A stretch of 64,000 nucleotides of DNA. Source: Herbiconiux sp. A18JL235. Its GTDB lineage: Bacteria; Actinomycetota; Actinomycetes; Actinomycetales; Microbacteriaceae. This document shows positions 16,784 to 25,134 of the stretch, piece by piece. The notes under the pieces were generated by a model. The model searched no databases and had not been told where the DNA came from. It worked only from the letters and a program-made list of their open reading frames with translations. The stretch's first letter is position 1. Every line of letters begins with the position of its first letter. The translations under genes and the position numbers were made by a program. The stretch is from assembly GCF_040939305.1 (NCBI RefSeq), contig NZ_CP162511.1, positions 310,001 to 374,000 of the forward strand, given 5' to 3'.

Positions 16784-17485
16784 GTGAACCGCACGGATCG
16801 GCTCTTCGGACTCGTGGAGGAGTTGAGGGCGGCGTCGCCCCGCCCCTCGAGCGCGCGGCGCCCCGCCGTGCGGTTCGAGGTGTCGAGCCGCACCATCGAG
16901 CGCGACATGCTGGCGCTGCAGGAGTCGGGACTGCCGATCTGGGCCGAACCCGGCAGAACCGGCGGGTACGTCATCGACGCCACCGCGACGCTCGGGCCGA
17001 TGCGGTTCACCCTCGACGAAGCGCTCGCCGTGCTGATCGGCCTCGGTGGCCTCCGGCACAGCCCCTTCCGCCACGCGGCTCGCACCGCGGCCCGCAAGGC
17101 GCTCGCGGCCATGCCCGACGATCACTCCGCCCGGGCGGTCGCCCTGGGCTCGCGCATCCACTTCCTCGAAGACGACACGCCGACCGCCGCGGCGCCGGCC
17201 GACTTCGCTCGAGCGCTGCTCGCCGATCGCGTCGTCAGACTGCACTACCGCGACGGCACCGGAGCGGAGTCGTGGCGCGAGGTCGAACCCCTCGGGTCGA
17301 TCGACAGAGACGGCGCCTGGTACCTCGTCGCCTGGTGCCGCACCCGAGACGGCGTGCGCGCCTTCCGCAGCGACCGGATGCTCGCACTGGAGATCACGGA
17401 CGAGCGCCCGGTCAGGCGCGCACTCGCCGCCTCCGATCTCGCGATCGAGTACGGGCGGCTGCGTTCGGTCGTCGACTGGGACTGA
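16784..17485 (+). CDS. Helix-turn-helix regulator with WYL domain (YafY/DeoR type)
   Basis: A 233-residue regulator starting at GTG 16784. An N-terminal winged helix (FEVSSRTIERDMLALQESGLPIWAEPGRTGGY) is followed by a WYL ligand-binding domain, visible as VVRLHYRDGTGAESWREVEPLG and DGAWYLVAWCRTRDGVRAFRSDRM around residues 150-205. WYL proteins sense small ligands or nucleic acid. A CATAAT-like box lies a few bases upstream, so the transcript may be nearly leaderless. Its target is not obvious; it may control the VOC gene downstream or itself. Confidence 0.9.
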   Translation: MNRTDRLFGLVEELRAASPRPSSARRPAVRFEVSSRTIERDMLALQESGLPIWAEPGRTGGYVIDATATLGPMRFTLDEALAVLIGLGGLRHSPFRHAARTAARKALAAMPDDHSARAVALGSRIHFLEDDTPTAAAPADFARALLADRVVRLHYRDGTGAESWREVEPLGSIDRDGAWYLVAWCRTRDGVRAFRSDRMLALEITDERPVRRALAASDLAIEYGRLRSVVDWD

Positions 17486-17584
17486 GCCGAGCGCGGAGCA
17501 TCTGCCGAAACACCGACAGGACGTCGTCGCGCCCGGGGGCGATCGTGGTTCTCTCACGTCCCCATCGCATCCGGAGGTACCCCC

Positions 17585-17962
17585 GTGTCCATGTCGTTCG
17601 CATCCATCCGTATCGTCACCGCCGATCTCGACGGCATGGTCGCCTTCTATGAGAGGATCACCGGTCAGAAGGCCGAGCGGCCCGCGCCGCCCTTCGCGCA
17701 CTTCGGCGGCCCGGGCGCGAGTCTGGCCATCGCCGACGTGTCGACCGTCGCGATGCTGGGCGGTGCGATGGAACCCGCAGCGAATCGCTCGGTCCTCATC
17801 GAGTTCGAGGTCGACGACGTCGACGGGGACTTCGCCGCGCTGCATCCCGCCGCCGCCGACGTCGTGCTCGCTCCGACGACCATGCCGTGGGGCAACCGGT
17901 CGGCCCTGGTGCGCGACCCCGACGGGAATGTCGTCAACCTGTTCAGCCGTCCGGCGGGGTGA
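17585..17962 (+). CDS. VOC (glyoxalase/bleomycin-resistance fold) family protein
   Basis: A 125-residue protein, the size of one VOC module pair. GTG 17585 is supported by GGAGGT eight bases upstream; an ATG at 17591 is possible. It shows SIRIVTADLDGMVAFYERITG at the start and LVRDPDGNVVNLFSRP at the end, the usual positions of metal-binding edges in this fold, although the first metal His is replaced. The fold covers dioxygenases, isomerases and drug-binding proteins, so no reaction can be assigned. It stands 99 bases after the WYL regulator, on the same strand. Confidence 0.88.
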   Translation: MSMSFASIRIVTADLDGMVAFYERITGQKAERPAPPFAHFGGPGASLAIADVSTVAMLGGAMEPAANRSVLIEFEVDDVDGDFAALHPAAADVVLAPTTMPWGNRSALVRDPDGNVVNLFSRPAG

Positions 17963-18029
17963 GGCGAGGGATGCCGCGGCCCGGCGGCGGGGCGCGCGCG
18001 AGCGGGGGGTTCTGAGCGATAGTAAGAGC

Positions 18030-20024
18030 ATGACCAGCGCCGAGACCTCCCGCACCGTCGACGTCGTCGAGCTCGGCATCGCCGAGATGCTCGACGCCCT
18101 CGAAACGGGCGCGGTGACGAGTGTGGAGCTCGTCACCGCATACCTCAACCGCATCGCCTACTACGACCGCACCGGTCTCTGCCTGCATGCCATCGCGGTG
18201 CTCGACCCGAGCTGCCTCGAGCAGGCGGCGGCGTCGGATGCCCGTCGGCGCGCAGGGCGGGCCGGCCCGCTCGAGGGCGTTCCGTTCACCGTCAAGGACA
18301 GCTACAAGGTGAAAGGGCTGACGGTGGCCTCGGGCAGCCCTGCCCTGGCCGAGCTGGTGGCGACGGAGGACGCCGCGACGGTGGCGCAGCTGCGTGCGGC
18401 GGGCGCGGTGCTGCTCGGCAAGACGAACATGCCGCCGATGGCTGCAGGGGGGATGCAGCCGGGCGTCTACGACTACGCCAGGAGCCCGTACCACCCGCAG
18501 TTCTTGACGGCCGCGTACGGATCGGGGTCGTCGAACGGCTCCGGCACCGCCACGGCGGCGAGTCTGTGCGCGTTCGGGATGGCCGAGGAGACGGTCTCCT
18601 CCGGGCGCGCGCCCGCCTCGAACAACAGCCTCGTGGCCTACACGCCGTCGCGTGGGGTGCTGTCGATCCGCGGCAACTGGCCGCTGCGGCCGAGCTGCGA
18701 CGTCGTGGTGCCGCACACCAGAACCGTCGACGACCTGCTCCACGTGCTCGACGTGCTCGCCGTCGACGACCCCGATCGCTCGGGCGACTTCTGGCGGCAG
18801 CAGACGGCCGTGGAGCTGCCGTCGCCCGAGTCGGTGCTCCCGCATCCGCTCGCCCGACCGCGGCCCGAACGACTCGACGGGTTGCGCATCGGTGTGCCCC
18901 GCCTCTACATCGGTGAAGACCGGGTGCCGCTCGTGCCGCCCGTCATCCGCCCCTCGGTGCGGGCCCTGTGGGACCGTGCTGCCGACGACCTGCGGGCGCT
19001 CGGCGCCGAGGTGGTCGAGGTCGACTTCCCCGTCGTGTCGAACTACGAAGAAGACCGGCCGGGTGCCCAGGGGCTCGCCGAGCGCGGGCTCGTGCCGCCC
19101 ACCTGGCGGGCCCTCGAGGGCGGTCCGGTGACGGCCATGGCGCTCGACGGGTTCCTCCGAGACAACGCCGACCCCGGGCTCCACTCCTGGGCCGACGTCG
19201 ACGGCGACACCGTGTTCCCGGTCGAGGATGCGCCTGTGCCGGTGTGGATCACGCGCGCCAGGGGCGGCTTCGACTGGCAGCGGCTCGCCGAACTCGTGAA
19301 GCAGGGCCTGCCGGGCAGCTACGACGAGGTGCCCGGCCTCGACCACCTGCTGCGCGGCCTCGAGGAGGCACGCCGGGTCGACTTCGAGGAGTGGATGCGC
19401 GACCAGGGTCTCGATCTGATCGTCTTCCCCGCGGCGGGCGACGTCGGGCGAGTCGATCTGTTCGAGCGACCGGAGAGTCTCGAGGCGGCCTCGCGCAACG
19501 GTGTCGTGTACTCGAACGGCAACCGGGTGATCAGGCACCTCGGCATCCCGACCGTCACGGTGCCGATGGGCTTCATGGGCGACCTCCAGATGCCGGTCGG
19601 GCTCACCTTCGCGGGGCCCGCCTACAGCGACGACGCGCTGCTCGACCACGCTTCGGCCTACGAGCGGGCGACGCGGCGGCGGCAGCCCGCGTTCCTCACG
19701 CCGACCCTCCCGTCGAACCAGATCGAGTTGCGGGAAGGGCTGACCGCCGGCGATCCAGGGGCGGATGCGACCCCCGAGACCGTCGTGGTCGTCGCGAAGG
19801 AGCGGTCGTGGGAGGTCGAGGTGCGGCTCGCCGCCGATGCGCCGGTGTCCGCGCAGGTGTGGGCCGACGGTCACATCCTCCGCCGCGCCGAAGGGGAGAA
19901 CGGTGTCTACCGGGGTCGGGTCTCGCTCGCCCGCAAGCGCCTGTTCGACGAGATGATGGTGGTCGTGCGCACGACCCCGGCAGCGGCGTCACTCTCGCTC
20001 ATTCCGCTTCCGCAGAGGGAGTGA
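18030..20024 (+). CDS. Amidase-signature family hydrolase with C-terminal extension
   Basis: A 664-residue protein of the amidase signature family, which cleaves amides with a Ser-cisSer-Lys triad. Candidate residues are K89 (GVPFTVKDSYKVKG), S167 or S168 (GSGSSNGSG) and S191 (EETVSSGRAPAS). The usual GGSSGG and GGSIR motifs are altered to GSSNGS and SSGR, while triad positions are kept. Typical members have 450-510 residues; this one has about 90 extra at the C-terminus (from about residue 575) that look beta-rich. I see no signal peptide. The start at ATG 18030 has only a weak AAGAG ribosome site. No neighbour hints at the substrate. Confidence 0.87.
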   Translation: MTSAETSRTVDVVELGIAEMLDALETGAVTSVELVTAYLNRIAYYDRTGLCLHAIAVLDPSCLEQAAASDARRRAGRAGPLEGVPFTVKDSYKVKGLTVASGSPALAELVATEDAATVAQLRAAGAVLLGKTNMPPMAAGGMQPGVYDYARSPYHPQFLTAAYGSGSSNGSGTATAASLCAFGMAEETVSSGRAPASNNSLVAYTPSRGVLSIRGNWPLRPSCDVVVPHTRTVDDLLHVLDVLAVDDPDRSGDFWRQQTAVELPSPESVLPHPLARPRPERLDGLRIGVPRLYIGEDRVPLVPPVIRPSVRALWDRAADDLRALGAEVVEVDFPVVSNYEEDRPGAQGLAERGLVPPTWRALEGGPVTAMALDGFLRDNADPGLHSWADVDGDTVFPVEDAPVPVWITRARGGFDWQRLAELVKQGLPGSYDEVPGLDHLLRGLEEARRVDFEEWMRDQGLDLIVFPAAGDVGRVDLFERPESLEAASRNGVVYSNGNRVIRHLGIPTVTVPMGFMGDLQMPVGLTFAGPAYSDDALLDHASAYERATRRRQPAFLTPTLPSNQIELREGLTAGDPGADATPETVVVVAKERSWEVEVRLAADAPVSAQVWADGHILRRAEGENGVYRGRVSLARKRLFDEMMVVVRTTPAAASLSLIPLPQRE

Positions 20025-20036
20025 GCGCCTCCCCGG

Positions 20037-20672
20037 TCATCCCTGCAGCACCCGTGCCACCGCCTGGGCGCGGGTCTCCACGCCGAGCTTGGCGAAGACG
20101 GCGTTCACATGGCTCTTCACCGTGGCCACGCTCAGCACGAGGCGGGCGGCGATCTCGGTGTTCGTGCATCCGTCGGCGATGAGCCCGAGCACCTCGGCCT
20201 CTCGTTCGGTGAGGGCCGGGATGCGCCGGCGCACCGCCGCGGCCGAGGTGCCGCCGCGGGACACACCGGAGAGCACCGCGTCGCGCACGAGCGGCGAGAG
20301 TGTCGTCTGGCCCGAGGCGACGGCGCGCACGGCGGCCTCGAGCTGCTGGCGCCCGGCGTCTTTCGTGAGGTAGCCGCGGGCGCCGGCGCCGAGCGCCTGG
20401 GCGATCGACTCATCGTCGGCGAAGGTGGTGAGCACGAGCACAGCCGTGCCGGGGTGCTCCTGCACGATGCGCCGGGTCGCGGCGGCCCCGTCGAGCCGGG
20501 GCATCCTGAGATCCATCAGCACCACGTCCGGTTGCGCGGAGGCCACCAGCTCGAGCGCCGCGAGCCCGTCCTCCGCCTCGCCGACCACCTCGATGCCGTC
20601 GAGGAGGCCCAGCACGGTCACCAGGCCGTCGCGCACGATGGCCTGGTCGTCGACGACGGCGACTCTGATCAT
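20037..20672 (-). CDS. Two-component response regulator, NarL/LuxR type
   Basis: A 211-residue response regulator. The receiver domain has D8-D9, phosphoacceptor D54 (VVLMDLRMPRLDG), T83 region and K104 (GYLTKDA). The C-terminal LuxR DNA-binding domain begins PALTEREAEVLGLIADGCTNTEIA and continues LSVATVKSHVNAVFAKLGV. Its ATG at 20672 overlaps the stop of the histidine kinase gene as ATGA, so the pair is translationally coupled. Its targets may include its own operon with the membrane protein at 21887-22450. Confidence 0.95.
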   Translation of the reverse strand: MIRVAVVDDQAIVRDGLVTVLGLLDGIEVVGEAEDGLAALELVASAQPDVVLMDLRMPRLDGAAATRRIVQEHPGTAVLVLTTFADDESIAQALGAGARGYLTKDAGRQQLEAAVRAVASGQTTLSPLVRDAVLSGVSRGGTSAAAVRRRIPALTEREAEVLGLIADGCTNTEIAARLVLSVATVKSHVNAVFAKLGVETRAQAVARVLQG

Positions 20673-21835
20673 GAGGCGACCACCTCCATCCGGATCGTGA
20701 AGCGGCCGGCGTCCCGGGAGACCTCGAAGCGGGCCCCCGGGAGCGTTTCGGCGCGCTCGCGCATGCCCGCGAGGCCGGAGCCGGTTCCCGAGGCGGCGAG
20801 GGGAGTCGTCGCGGTCGCCCCGATCGCGTTCGACACGGTGAGCACGACCCGACCGCCTGCGTGCCGGAGGTCGAGGGCGATCGGCAGGCCGGGGGCGTGC
20901 TTGCGGGCGTTGGTGAGGGCCTCCTGCGCGGCTCGCCGCACGGCTTCGGCCGACGCGGCGGTGAGCCTGGCGCCCTCCAGCTCGATCGCACCGTCGATCA
21001 AGACCCCGAGGGAGCGCTCCTGCGCGACGAGCGCAGCCACCTGCTGCTCGAGCGTCGCCGCCTCGACCTTCCCCGCGGGTTCCTCCCGGAGGGTGAGCAC
21101 CGCGCGCCTGGCCTCGTCGAGCCCGTCGGCGGCCATCGCCCGGGCCGCCCGGGCGCGGGCGAGCACGTCGTCGGTCTTGCCGGCCTCGACGAGCGCCTCC
21201 AGCGCATCCAGTTGCACGACCAGGGCCCCGAGGGAGTGGGCGAGCGTGTCGTGCAGGTCGCGGGCGATCCGCGCGCGCTCGTCGAGGGCGGCCGAACGGG
21301 CGCGTTCGGTCTGGGTGGCGAGGCGCTGCTCGACGAGGCGCTGCTCGGCGAGCCGCGCGCCGGCCTGCTGCCGTCTCGTCACCCCGAGGAGCACGCCGAG
21401 CAGCACGAGCCCGAGGCCCGCGACGAGCATCCCGAGGGGCGGGGCGGTGATCAGGGAGACGACGGCGATCGCCGCGGCGCACGCCACGGCGGCGACCCCG
21501 CCGACAGCCCAGGGCAGCGAGGTGTCGGCGAAGAGACCGACGAGGCCGACGATCATCGGCACCACGGTGATCATCGAGGTGGGGACGGCGGCGAGCGAGC
21601 CGCCCGCAACCAGGATGCCGAGCGCCACGATCCGCACCGCTGCCGGAGCCCGGGCCGGGAGGGCGGCGATCGCGACCCAGGCGGCGAGGGCCACACCGGT
21701 CGCCGCCGGCACCCAGGGTGCGAGCTCGCGCCCGCCGAACACGACGGCCCAGCCGATGAGCACGACACCGACGAGCGCCAGGGCCCTCGACAGAGGGCTC
21801 CTGGTGCCGGCCGAGGTCGGTGGCGCCGTGCTCAT
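20669..21835 (-). CDS. Sensor histidine kinase, NarL/DesK type (HisKA_3)
   Basis: A 388-residue membrane kinase. About six hydrophobic segments occupy residues 15-150, then a coiled region and the dimerisation domain with phospho-acceptor H195 (DERARIARDLHDTLAH). The ATPase domain has the N box QEALTNARKHA and G box GSGLAGMRERAE. I chose ATG 21835; an upstream ATG at 21874 would add 13 residues. It is coupled to the response regulator downstream. The signal is unknown; the multi-helix input without a large extracellular loop suggests membrane or intramembrane sensing. Confidence 0.93.
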   Translation of the reverse strand: MSTAPPTSAGTRSPLSRALALVGVVLIGWAVVFGGRELAPWVPAATGVALAAWVAIAALPARAPAAVRIVALGILVAGGSLAAVPTSMITVVPMIVGLVGLFADTSLPWAVGGVAAVACAAAIAVVSLITAPPLGMLVAGLGLVLLGVLLGVTRRQQAGARLAEQRLVEQRLATQTERARSAALDERARIARDLHDTLAHSLGALVVQLDALEALVEAGKTDDVLARARAARAMAADGLDEARRAVLTLREEPAGKVEAATLEQQVAALVAQERSLGVLIDGAIELEGARLTAASAEAVRRAAQEALTNARKHAPGLPIALDLRHAGGRVVLTVSNAIGATATTPLAASGTGSGLAGMRERAETLPGARFEVSRDAGRFTIRMEVVAS

Positions 21836-21886
21836 CCTCGAATCCTGCCGTACTCCGTGTGCCCGGTGCAGCATCCGAGTCGCCGC

Positions 21887-22450
21887 TCAGGCGAGCGAGC
21901 GCATCGGTCCGCGCGATGCGCGCCACAGGATGACGCCCGAGCGCACGGCGCGGTTCACCGCGAACAGCACCAGCAGGACCCCTCCGGCCTGCGCGAGGTG
22001 CCCGCCGACCGACGACTCCCAGACGGTGAAGCCGATGCGGGCGGCGATGAGGGCGAGCCAGAGCACGAGGCCGAACCAGCCGTTGCGGGTCTCGAACAGC
22101 GGGGGCGTGGCGCGACGTGCACCGGGAGTGGTGCCCGGATGCTTCGCCGCACGTGCCCGCCAGGCGGCGAGCCCTTCGTCGCTGATCGGCCGCAGGTGGG
22201 CGACGAGACCGATCAGCGCGCCGACCATGGCCCCCATGGCCAGCTCGAGTACGAGCAGCGCGACGTCTGTGGTGTCGAACGCGGCGGTCTGGCCGCCGGA
22301 GACCATCATCGCGACCCCGACGACGGCGAGCACGGTGGGTCCACGGAAGAGGCGGGCGGGGTCGACCGCCGACCAGGAGGTCTGCTTGATGCTCAGCCAG
22401 ACGAGCGCGGCGAGGAGGAGGACGATGGTGGTGAGGTCGGGAGGCGTCAT
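21887..22450 (-). CDS. Membrane protein of unknown function, kinase operon
   Basis: A 187-residue protein with four to five predicted membrane helices: TTIVLLLAALVWLSIK at the start, TVLAVVGVAMMVSG, VALLVLELAMGAMVGALIGLV, WFGLVLWLALIAA and AQAGGVLLVLFAVNRA. A loop near residue 100 holds SDEGLAAWRARAAKHPG. I do not recognise a characterised family, although similar small proteins of the DUF1453 kind are often found with kinase pairs. It precedes the histidine kinase by 51 bases on the same strand and may work with the sensor. I chose ATG 22450; an upstream start at 22489 is less likely. Confidence 0.75.
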   Translation of the reverse strand: MTPPDLTTIVLLLAALVWLSIKQTSWSAVDPARLFRGPTVLAVVGVAMMVSGGQTAAFDTTDVALLVLELAMGAMVGALIGLVAHLRPISDEGLAAWRARAAKHPGTTPGARRATPPLFETRNGWFGLVLWLALIAARIGFTVWESSVGGHLAQAGGVLLVLFAVNRAVRSGVILWRASRGPMRSLA

Positions 22451-22566
22451 GGCTCCACGATCCCGCCGCGGAGGCCACGCATCCACCACCCCAGGGTGGA
22501 ACCCGGGTGGAGATCGACGCCAGGCGGCTGGTGAACCACCCCGGCACCCGGCAGACTGGAGAGATC

Positions 22567-22866
22567 ATGCAGCAGATCACCGTCGACCAACTCGCCGCTC
22601 TGAACGACGCCCACGTCATCGACGTGCGCGAACCCGACGAATTCGCGAGCGGTCACGTGCCAGGCGCGACGAACATCCCCGTGTCGCAGCTCGGCGAGCG
22701 GTTCGGCGAGATCCCCACCGACACGACGGTGCACGTCATCTGCCAATCCGGCGGGCGCAGCGCCCGCGCCACTGAGGCGCTCGCCGCCGCCGGGGTCGAC
22801 GCCGTCGACGTCGCGGGCGGCACCTCGGCCTGGCGGTCGGGCGGGCACCCGGTCGAGCCCGCCTAG
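22567..22866 (+). CDS. Single-domain rhodanese-like protein
   Basis: A 99-residue rhodanese domain with active-site Cys59 in the loop C-Q-S-G-G-R (59-64), which fits a persulfide-carrying sulfurtransferase. The substrate-side motif VIDVREPDEFASGHVPGATNIP is complete. I chose ATG 22567, preceded by GGAGAG at short spacing; an open frame runs 20 codons further upstream to a GTG. It is transcribed divergently from the membrane protein and kinase genes and ends at the hairpin at 22867-22883. Its cytoplasmic sulfur-transfer role has no evident partner here. Confidence 0.92.
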   Translation: MQQITVDQLAALNDAHVIDVREPDEFASGHVPGATNIPVSQLGERFGEIPTDTTVHVICQSGGRSARATEALAAAGVDAVDVAGGTSAWRSGGHPVEPA

Positions 22867-22883
22867 CGGTCGCTCAGCGACCG
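22867..22883 (+). terminator. Short palindrome immediately after the rhodanese gene
   Basis: CGGTCGCT-C-AGCGACCG is a perfect inverted repeat with a single central base, directly after the rhodanese stop and 18 bases before the AraC gene. It could form a short terminator hairpin (6-bp stem, 5-base loop) or be an operator for the AraC gene. There is no T-run, so termination is uncertain. Confidence 0.4.
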
Positions 22884-22900
22884 TCTGGCATGATTCGATC

Positions 22901-23851
22901 ATGAACGACGAGGCGCTGCAGAGGTTCAGCCTCGGAGGTGCTGACGTCGACGCGGCGAAGCAGCTCTACGAGAGCGGGTACCACGGCGCCGACTTCCGCA
23001 TCGAGAAGACCGGGCAGAGCTTCGCCTACCGGCACACGATGGCCGGCACGGCTGAGATGTCGTTCCGGTCGTCGGCGATGGGCGGTCGCGTGCGGGGACG
23101 ATTGGAGGCGAGCCCGGACTACTTCGTCACCTGGCTGCACTCCGGGGGCGCCACGGTCACGATGAACCGGCAGGAGGCGACGTGGGGCAGCGGCACGCCG
23201 TGGATCTTCCCCTCCAATGCGCCGTTCGAATTCGAGACCCTCGACTTCCGGCAGAGCATCCTCGCCTTCGACGGCGCCTACCTCGAGCGCATCGCCGTCG
23301 AGGTGGAGGGAGTGGTGGAGGGGCCGGTTCGCTTCCACTTCGCCACCACGCCGTCGGCAGCCGACCTGATCGCGTGGCGTGCCGTCGTCGACGAGGGGGC
23401 GGCGCTCGTGCTCGGCGGGAGTCCGACCCCGTTGCAGATGGCCGAGATGTCCCGCCGCACCGTGCTCGCGATGCTCGCGGTGTTCCCGCATGACCGTGCC
23501 CGCCCGTCTCCTGAGGTACTGGCTCCCCGCAACGCCAGGCTCCGTGCGGCGATGGAGCACCTGCAGGCCCACGCCGACCAGCCCGTGACCCCGGCGGATG
23601 CCGCCGAGGCCGCCGGGCTCTCGCCGAGAGGGCTGCAGCAGGCCTTCCAGCGCCACCTGGGAATCACGCCCACCGTGTACCTGCGGCAGGAGCGCCTCGA
23701 GAGGGCTCGCGTCGATCTGCTCGCGAGCGCGTCCCACGAGACCACCGTGGCCTCGATCGCCGCGCGCTGGGGCTTCACGCACCTCGGCCGCTTCGCCATC
23801 GCCTACCGGGAGCGTTTCGGCGAATCACCCCGCCACACGCTCGCCCGCTGA
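22901..23851 (+). CDS. AraC family transcriptional regulator
   Basis: A 316-residue regulator. The N-terminal half, with SFRSSAMGGRVRGRLEASPDYFVTW, resembles the AraC_binding_2 (cupin-like) type. The C-terminal 100 residues hold two helix-turn-helices: VTPADAAEAAGLSPRGLQQAFQRHLGITPTVYLRQERLERAR, then TTVASIAARWGFTHLGRFAIAYRERFGESP. No ribosome site is clear, so it may be leaderless. Its 3' end overlaps the convergent acyltransferase gene by 27 bases. Its ligand and targets are unknown. Confidence 0.92.
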   Translation: MNDEALQRFSLGGADVDAAKQLYESGYHGADFRIEKTGQSFAYRHTMAGTAEMSFRSSAMGGRVRGRLEASPDYFVTWLHSGGATVTMNRQEATWGSGTPWIFPSNAPFEFETLDFRQSILAFDGAYLERIAVEVEGVVEGPVRFHFATTPSAADLIAWRAVVDEGAALVLGGSPTPLQMAEMSRRTVLAMLAVFPHDRARPSPEVLAPRNARLRAAMEHLQAHADQPVTPADAAEAAGLSPRGLQQAFQRHLGITPTVYLRQERLERARVDLLASASHETTVASIAARWGFTHLGRFAIAYRERFGESPRHTLAR

Positions 23852-25024
23852 CGCGGCGACCCGGCGCCCCGCGTCGTCCGGCCGACCGCTGCGGCGGGCC
23901 TTCGCGCGGTAGCTGTGGAGGATGGCGCGCTGCATCGGCAGCTCGACGCCGCGGTGGATGAGGAGCGCCAGGGCGACCGCCACGGCGAGGGCGAGGGTTG
24001 TCAGCAGGGCGCCCTGGGGCCAGGGGAGGAGCGGATGCCCGTCGGGCCAGGGCGCGGCAAGAGCGCCGATCACGAGGAGATGCACGACGTAGAAGGCGAA
24101 GGACGCGCGGCCGAACGTCTGCCAGAGGGGCGTGGTGAGGCCGGTCGGGAGGCCGCGCCGGTCGCTCTCGGCGAGCGAGGCGATGAGAAGGGTGAACGCG
24201 AGCACCGCGAACGCCGGCCCTGGCGACACCTCGGTCGCGGGCAGGGCGGGAGCGGCGGAGGCGAGGTAACCCGCGACCGCGAACGCGACGGCGGTCATCG
24301 GGCGCGGCGGCCGCCAGGCGCCGCTGCGGAGGAGCAAGGCGGCGCAGATGCCGACCACGAACTCGGGGAGCCGCAGGATCGGCGAGGAGTACGACGCCAG
24401 CGCATCGGGGGCGGCACCGGCGATCCACGGCGCGATGGCGGTGACGACCGAGCACAGGGCGACGGTGACGACGAGGGCGGTCACGCTCACCCGGTAGAGC
24501 ACCCGGATGAGCAGGGGGAAGCAGAGGTAGAAGAAGGCCTCGCACACGAGTGACCAGCTGACGGGGTTGCCCGCCTGCCACCAGGCCGGGTTCCAGGCGC
24601 TGACGAGCGCGATGTCGGCGACGAACGGTGCGACGGCGGTCGTGGCGATGACGGGGACGAGGGTCGCGCCGACGACGACGGCGAGGGCGACACCGACCAG
24701 GTGGGTCGGGTAGACCCGCGCGACGCGGCGCATCCAGAAGTCGCCAGGGCGCTGCCCCGGCTTGTGCGACCAGGTCAGCACGAACCCCGAGAGGACGAAG
24801 AACATCGCCACCCCCGCCGACCCGGGGGCGAAGAACGTCGCCCAGAGCTCGGCCGACCCTCCTGCGAAGTACTGCACGGCCATCACGTGATCGCCGAAGA
24901 TGAGCATCGCCGTCACCCACCGCAGCCCCGTCAGCGACGGCAGCACCGCCGCCGCGGCACCCGCCGCCCCCGCCGCCCCCGCTGGGGCCGTCGGGGCTGG
25001 GGCGAGCGTCGGACGTGCGGGCAT
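23825..25024 (-). CDS. Membrane acyltransferase family protein (OafA/YrhL type)
   Basis: A 399-residue acyltransferase-3 family protein with about ten hydrophobic helices. It starts with an Ala/Pro-rich stretch (to about residue 27), then LPSLTGLRWVTAMLIFGDHVMAVQYF. AVQYF is unusual; the family normally has R-x10-H, here R35 and H46. FFVLSGFVLTW follows. Family members acetylate or acylate surface polysaccharides or antibiotics across the membrane. Nothing around it suggests a target. The end overlaps the convergent AraC gene. Confidence 0.9.
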   Translation of the reverse strand: MPARPTLAPAPTAPAGAAGAAGAAAAVLPSLTGLRWVTAMLIFGDHVMAVQYFAGGSAELWATFFAPGSAGVAMFFVLSGFVLTWSHKPGQRPGDFWMRRVARVYPTHLVGVALAVVVGATLVPVIATTAVAPFVADIALVSAWNPAWWQAGNPVSWSLVCEAFFYLCFPLLIRVLYRVSVTALVVTVALCSVVTAIAPWIAGAAPDALASYSSPILRLPEFVVGICAALLLRSGAWRPPRPMTAVAFAVAGYLASAAPALPATEVSPGPAFAVLAFTLLIASLAESDRRGLPTGLTTPLWQTFGRASFAFYVVHLLVIGALAAPWPDGHPLLPWPQGALLTTLALAVAVALALLIHRGVELPMQRAILHSYRAKARRSGRPDDAGRRVAASAGERVAG

Positions 25025-25062
25025 GCCGGGGACCCTACGCGCACATCCCCCGTTTCTCCCCC

Positions 25063-25100
25063 GAAAAGTGCGTGAAGAACTCAGTCTTCACGCACTTTTC
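25063..25100 (-). terminator. Perfect 16-bp hairpin downstream of the aldehyde dehydrogenase gene
   Basis: GAAAAGTGCGTGAAGA (25063-25078) and TCTTCACGCACTTTTC (25085-25100) form a perfect 16-bp stem with a 6-base loop (actcag). It lies after the leftward aldehyde dehydrogenase stop and before the acyltransferase start. On the minus strand the right arm ends in TTTT, so it may act as an intrinsic terminator, although most of the T bases are in the stem. It could also be a dispersed repeat element. Confidence 0.65.
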
Positions 25101-25134
25101 ACGGGAGAACGGGTGGGCGGGGGCGCCCGACGGG

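Noticed and set aside
20109..22775. A long plus-strand frame over the two-component genes
   Set aside because: It is a shadow of the kinase, regulator and membrane protein genes on the minus strand, which have full motifs and ATGA overlaps.
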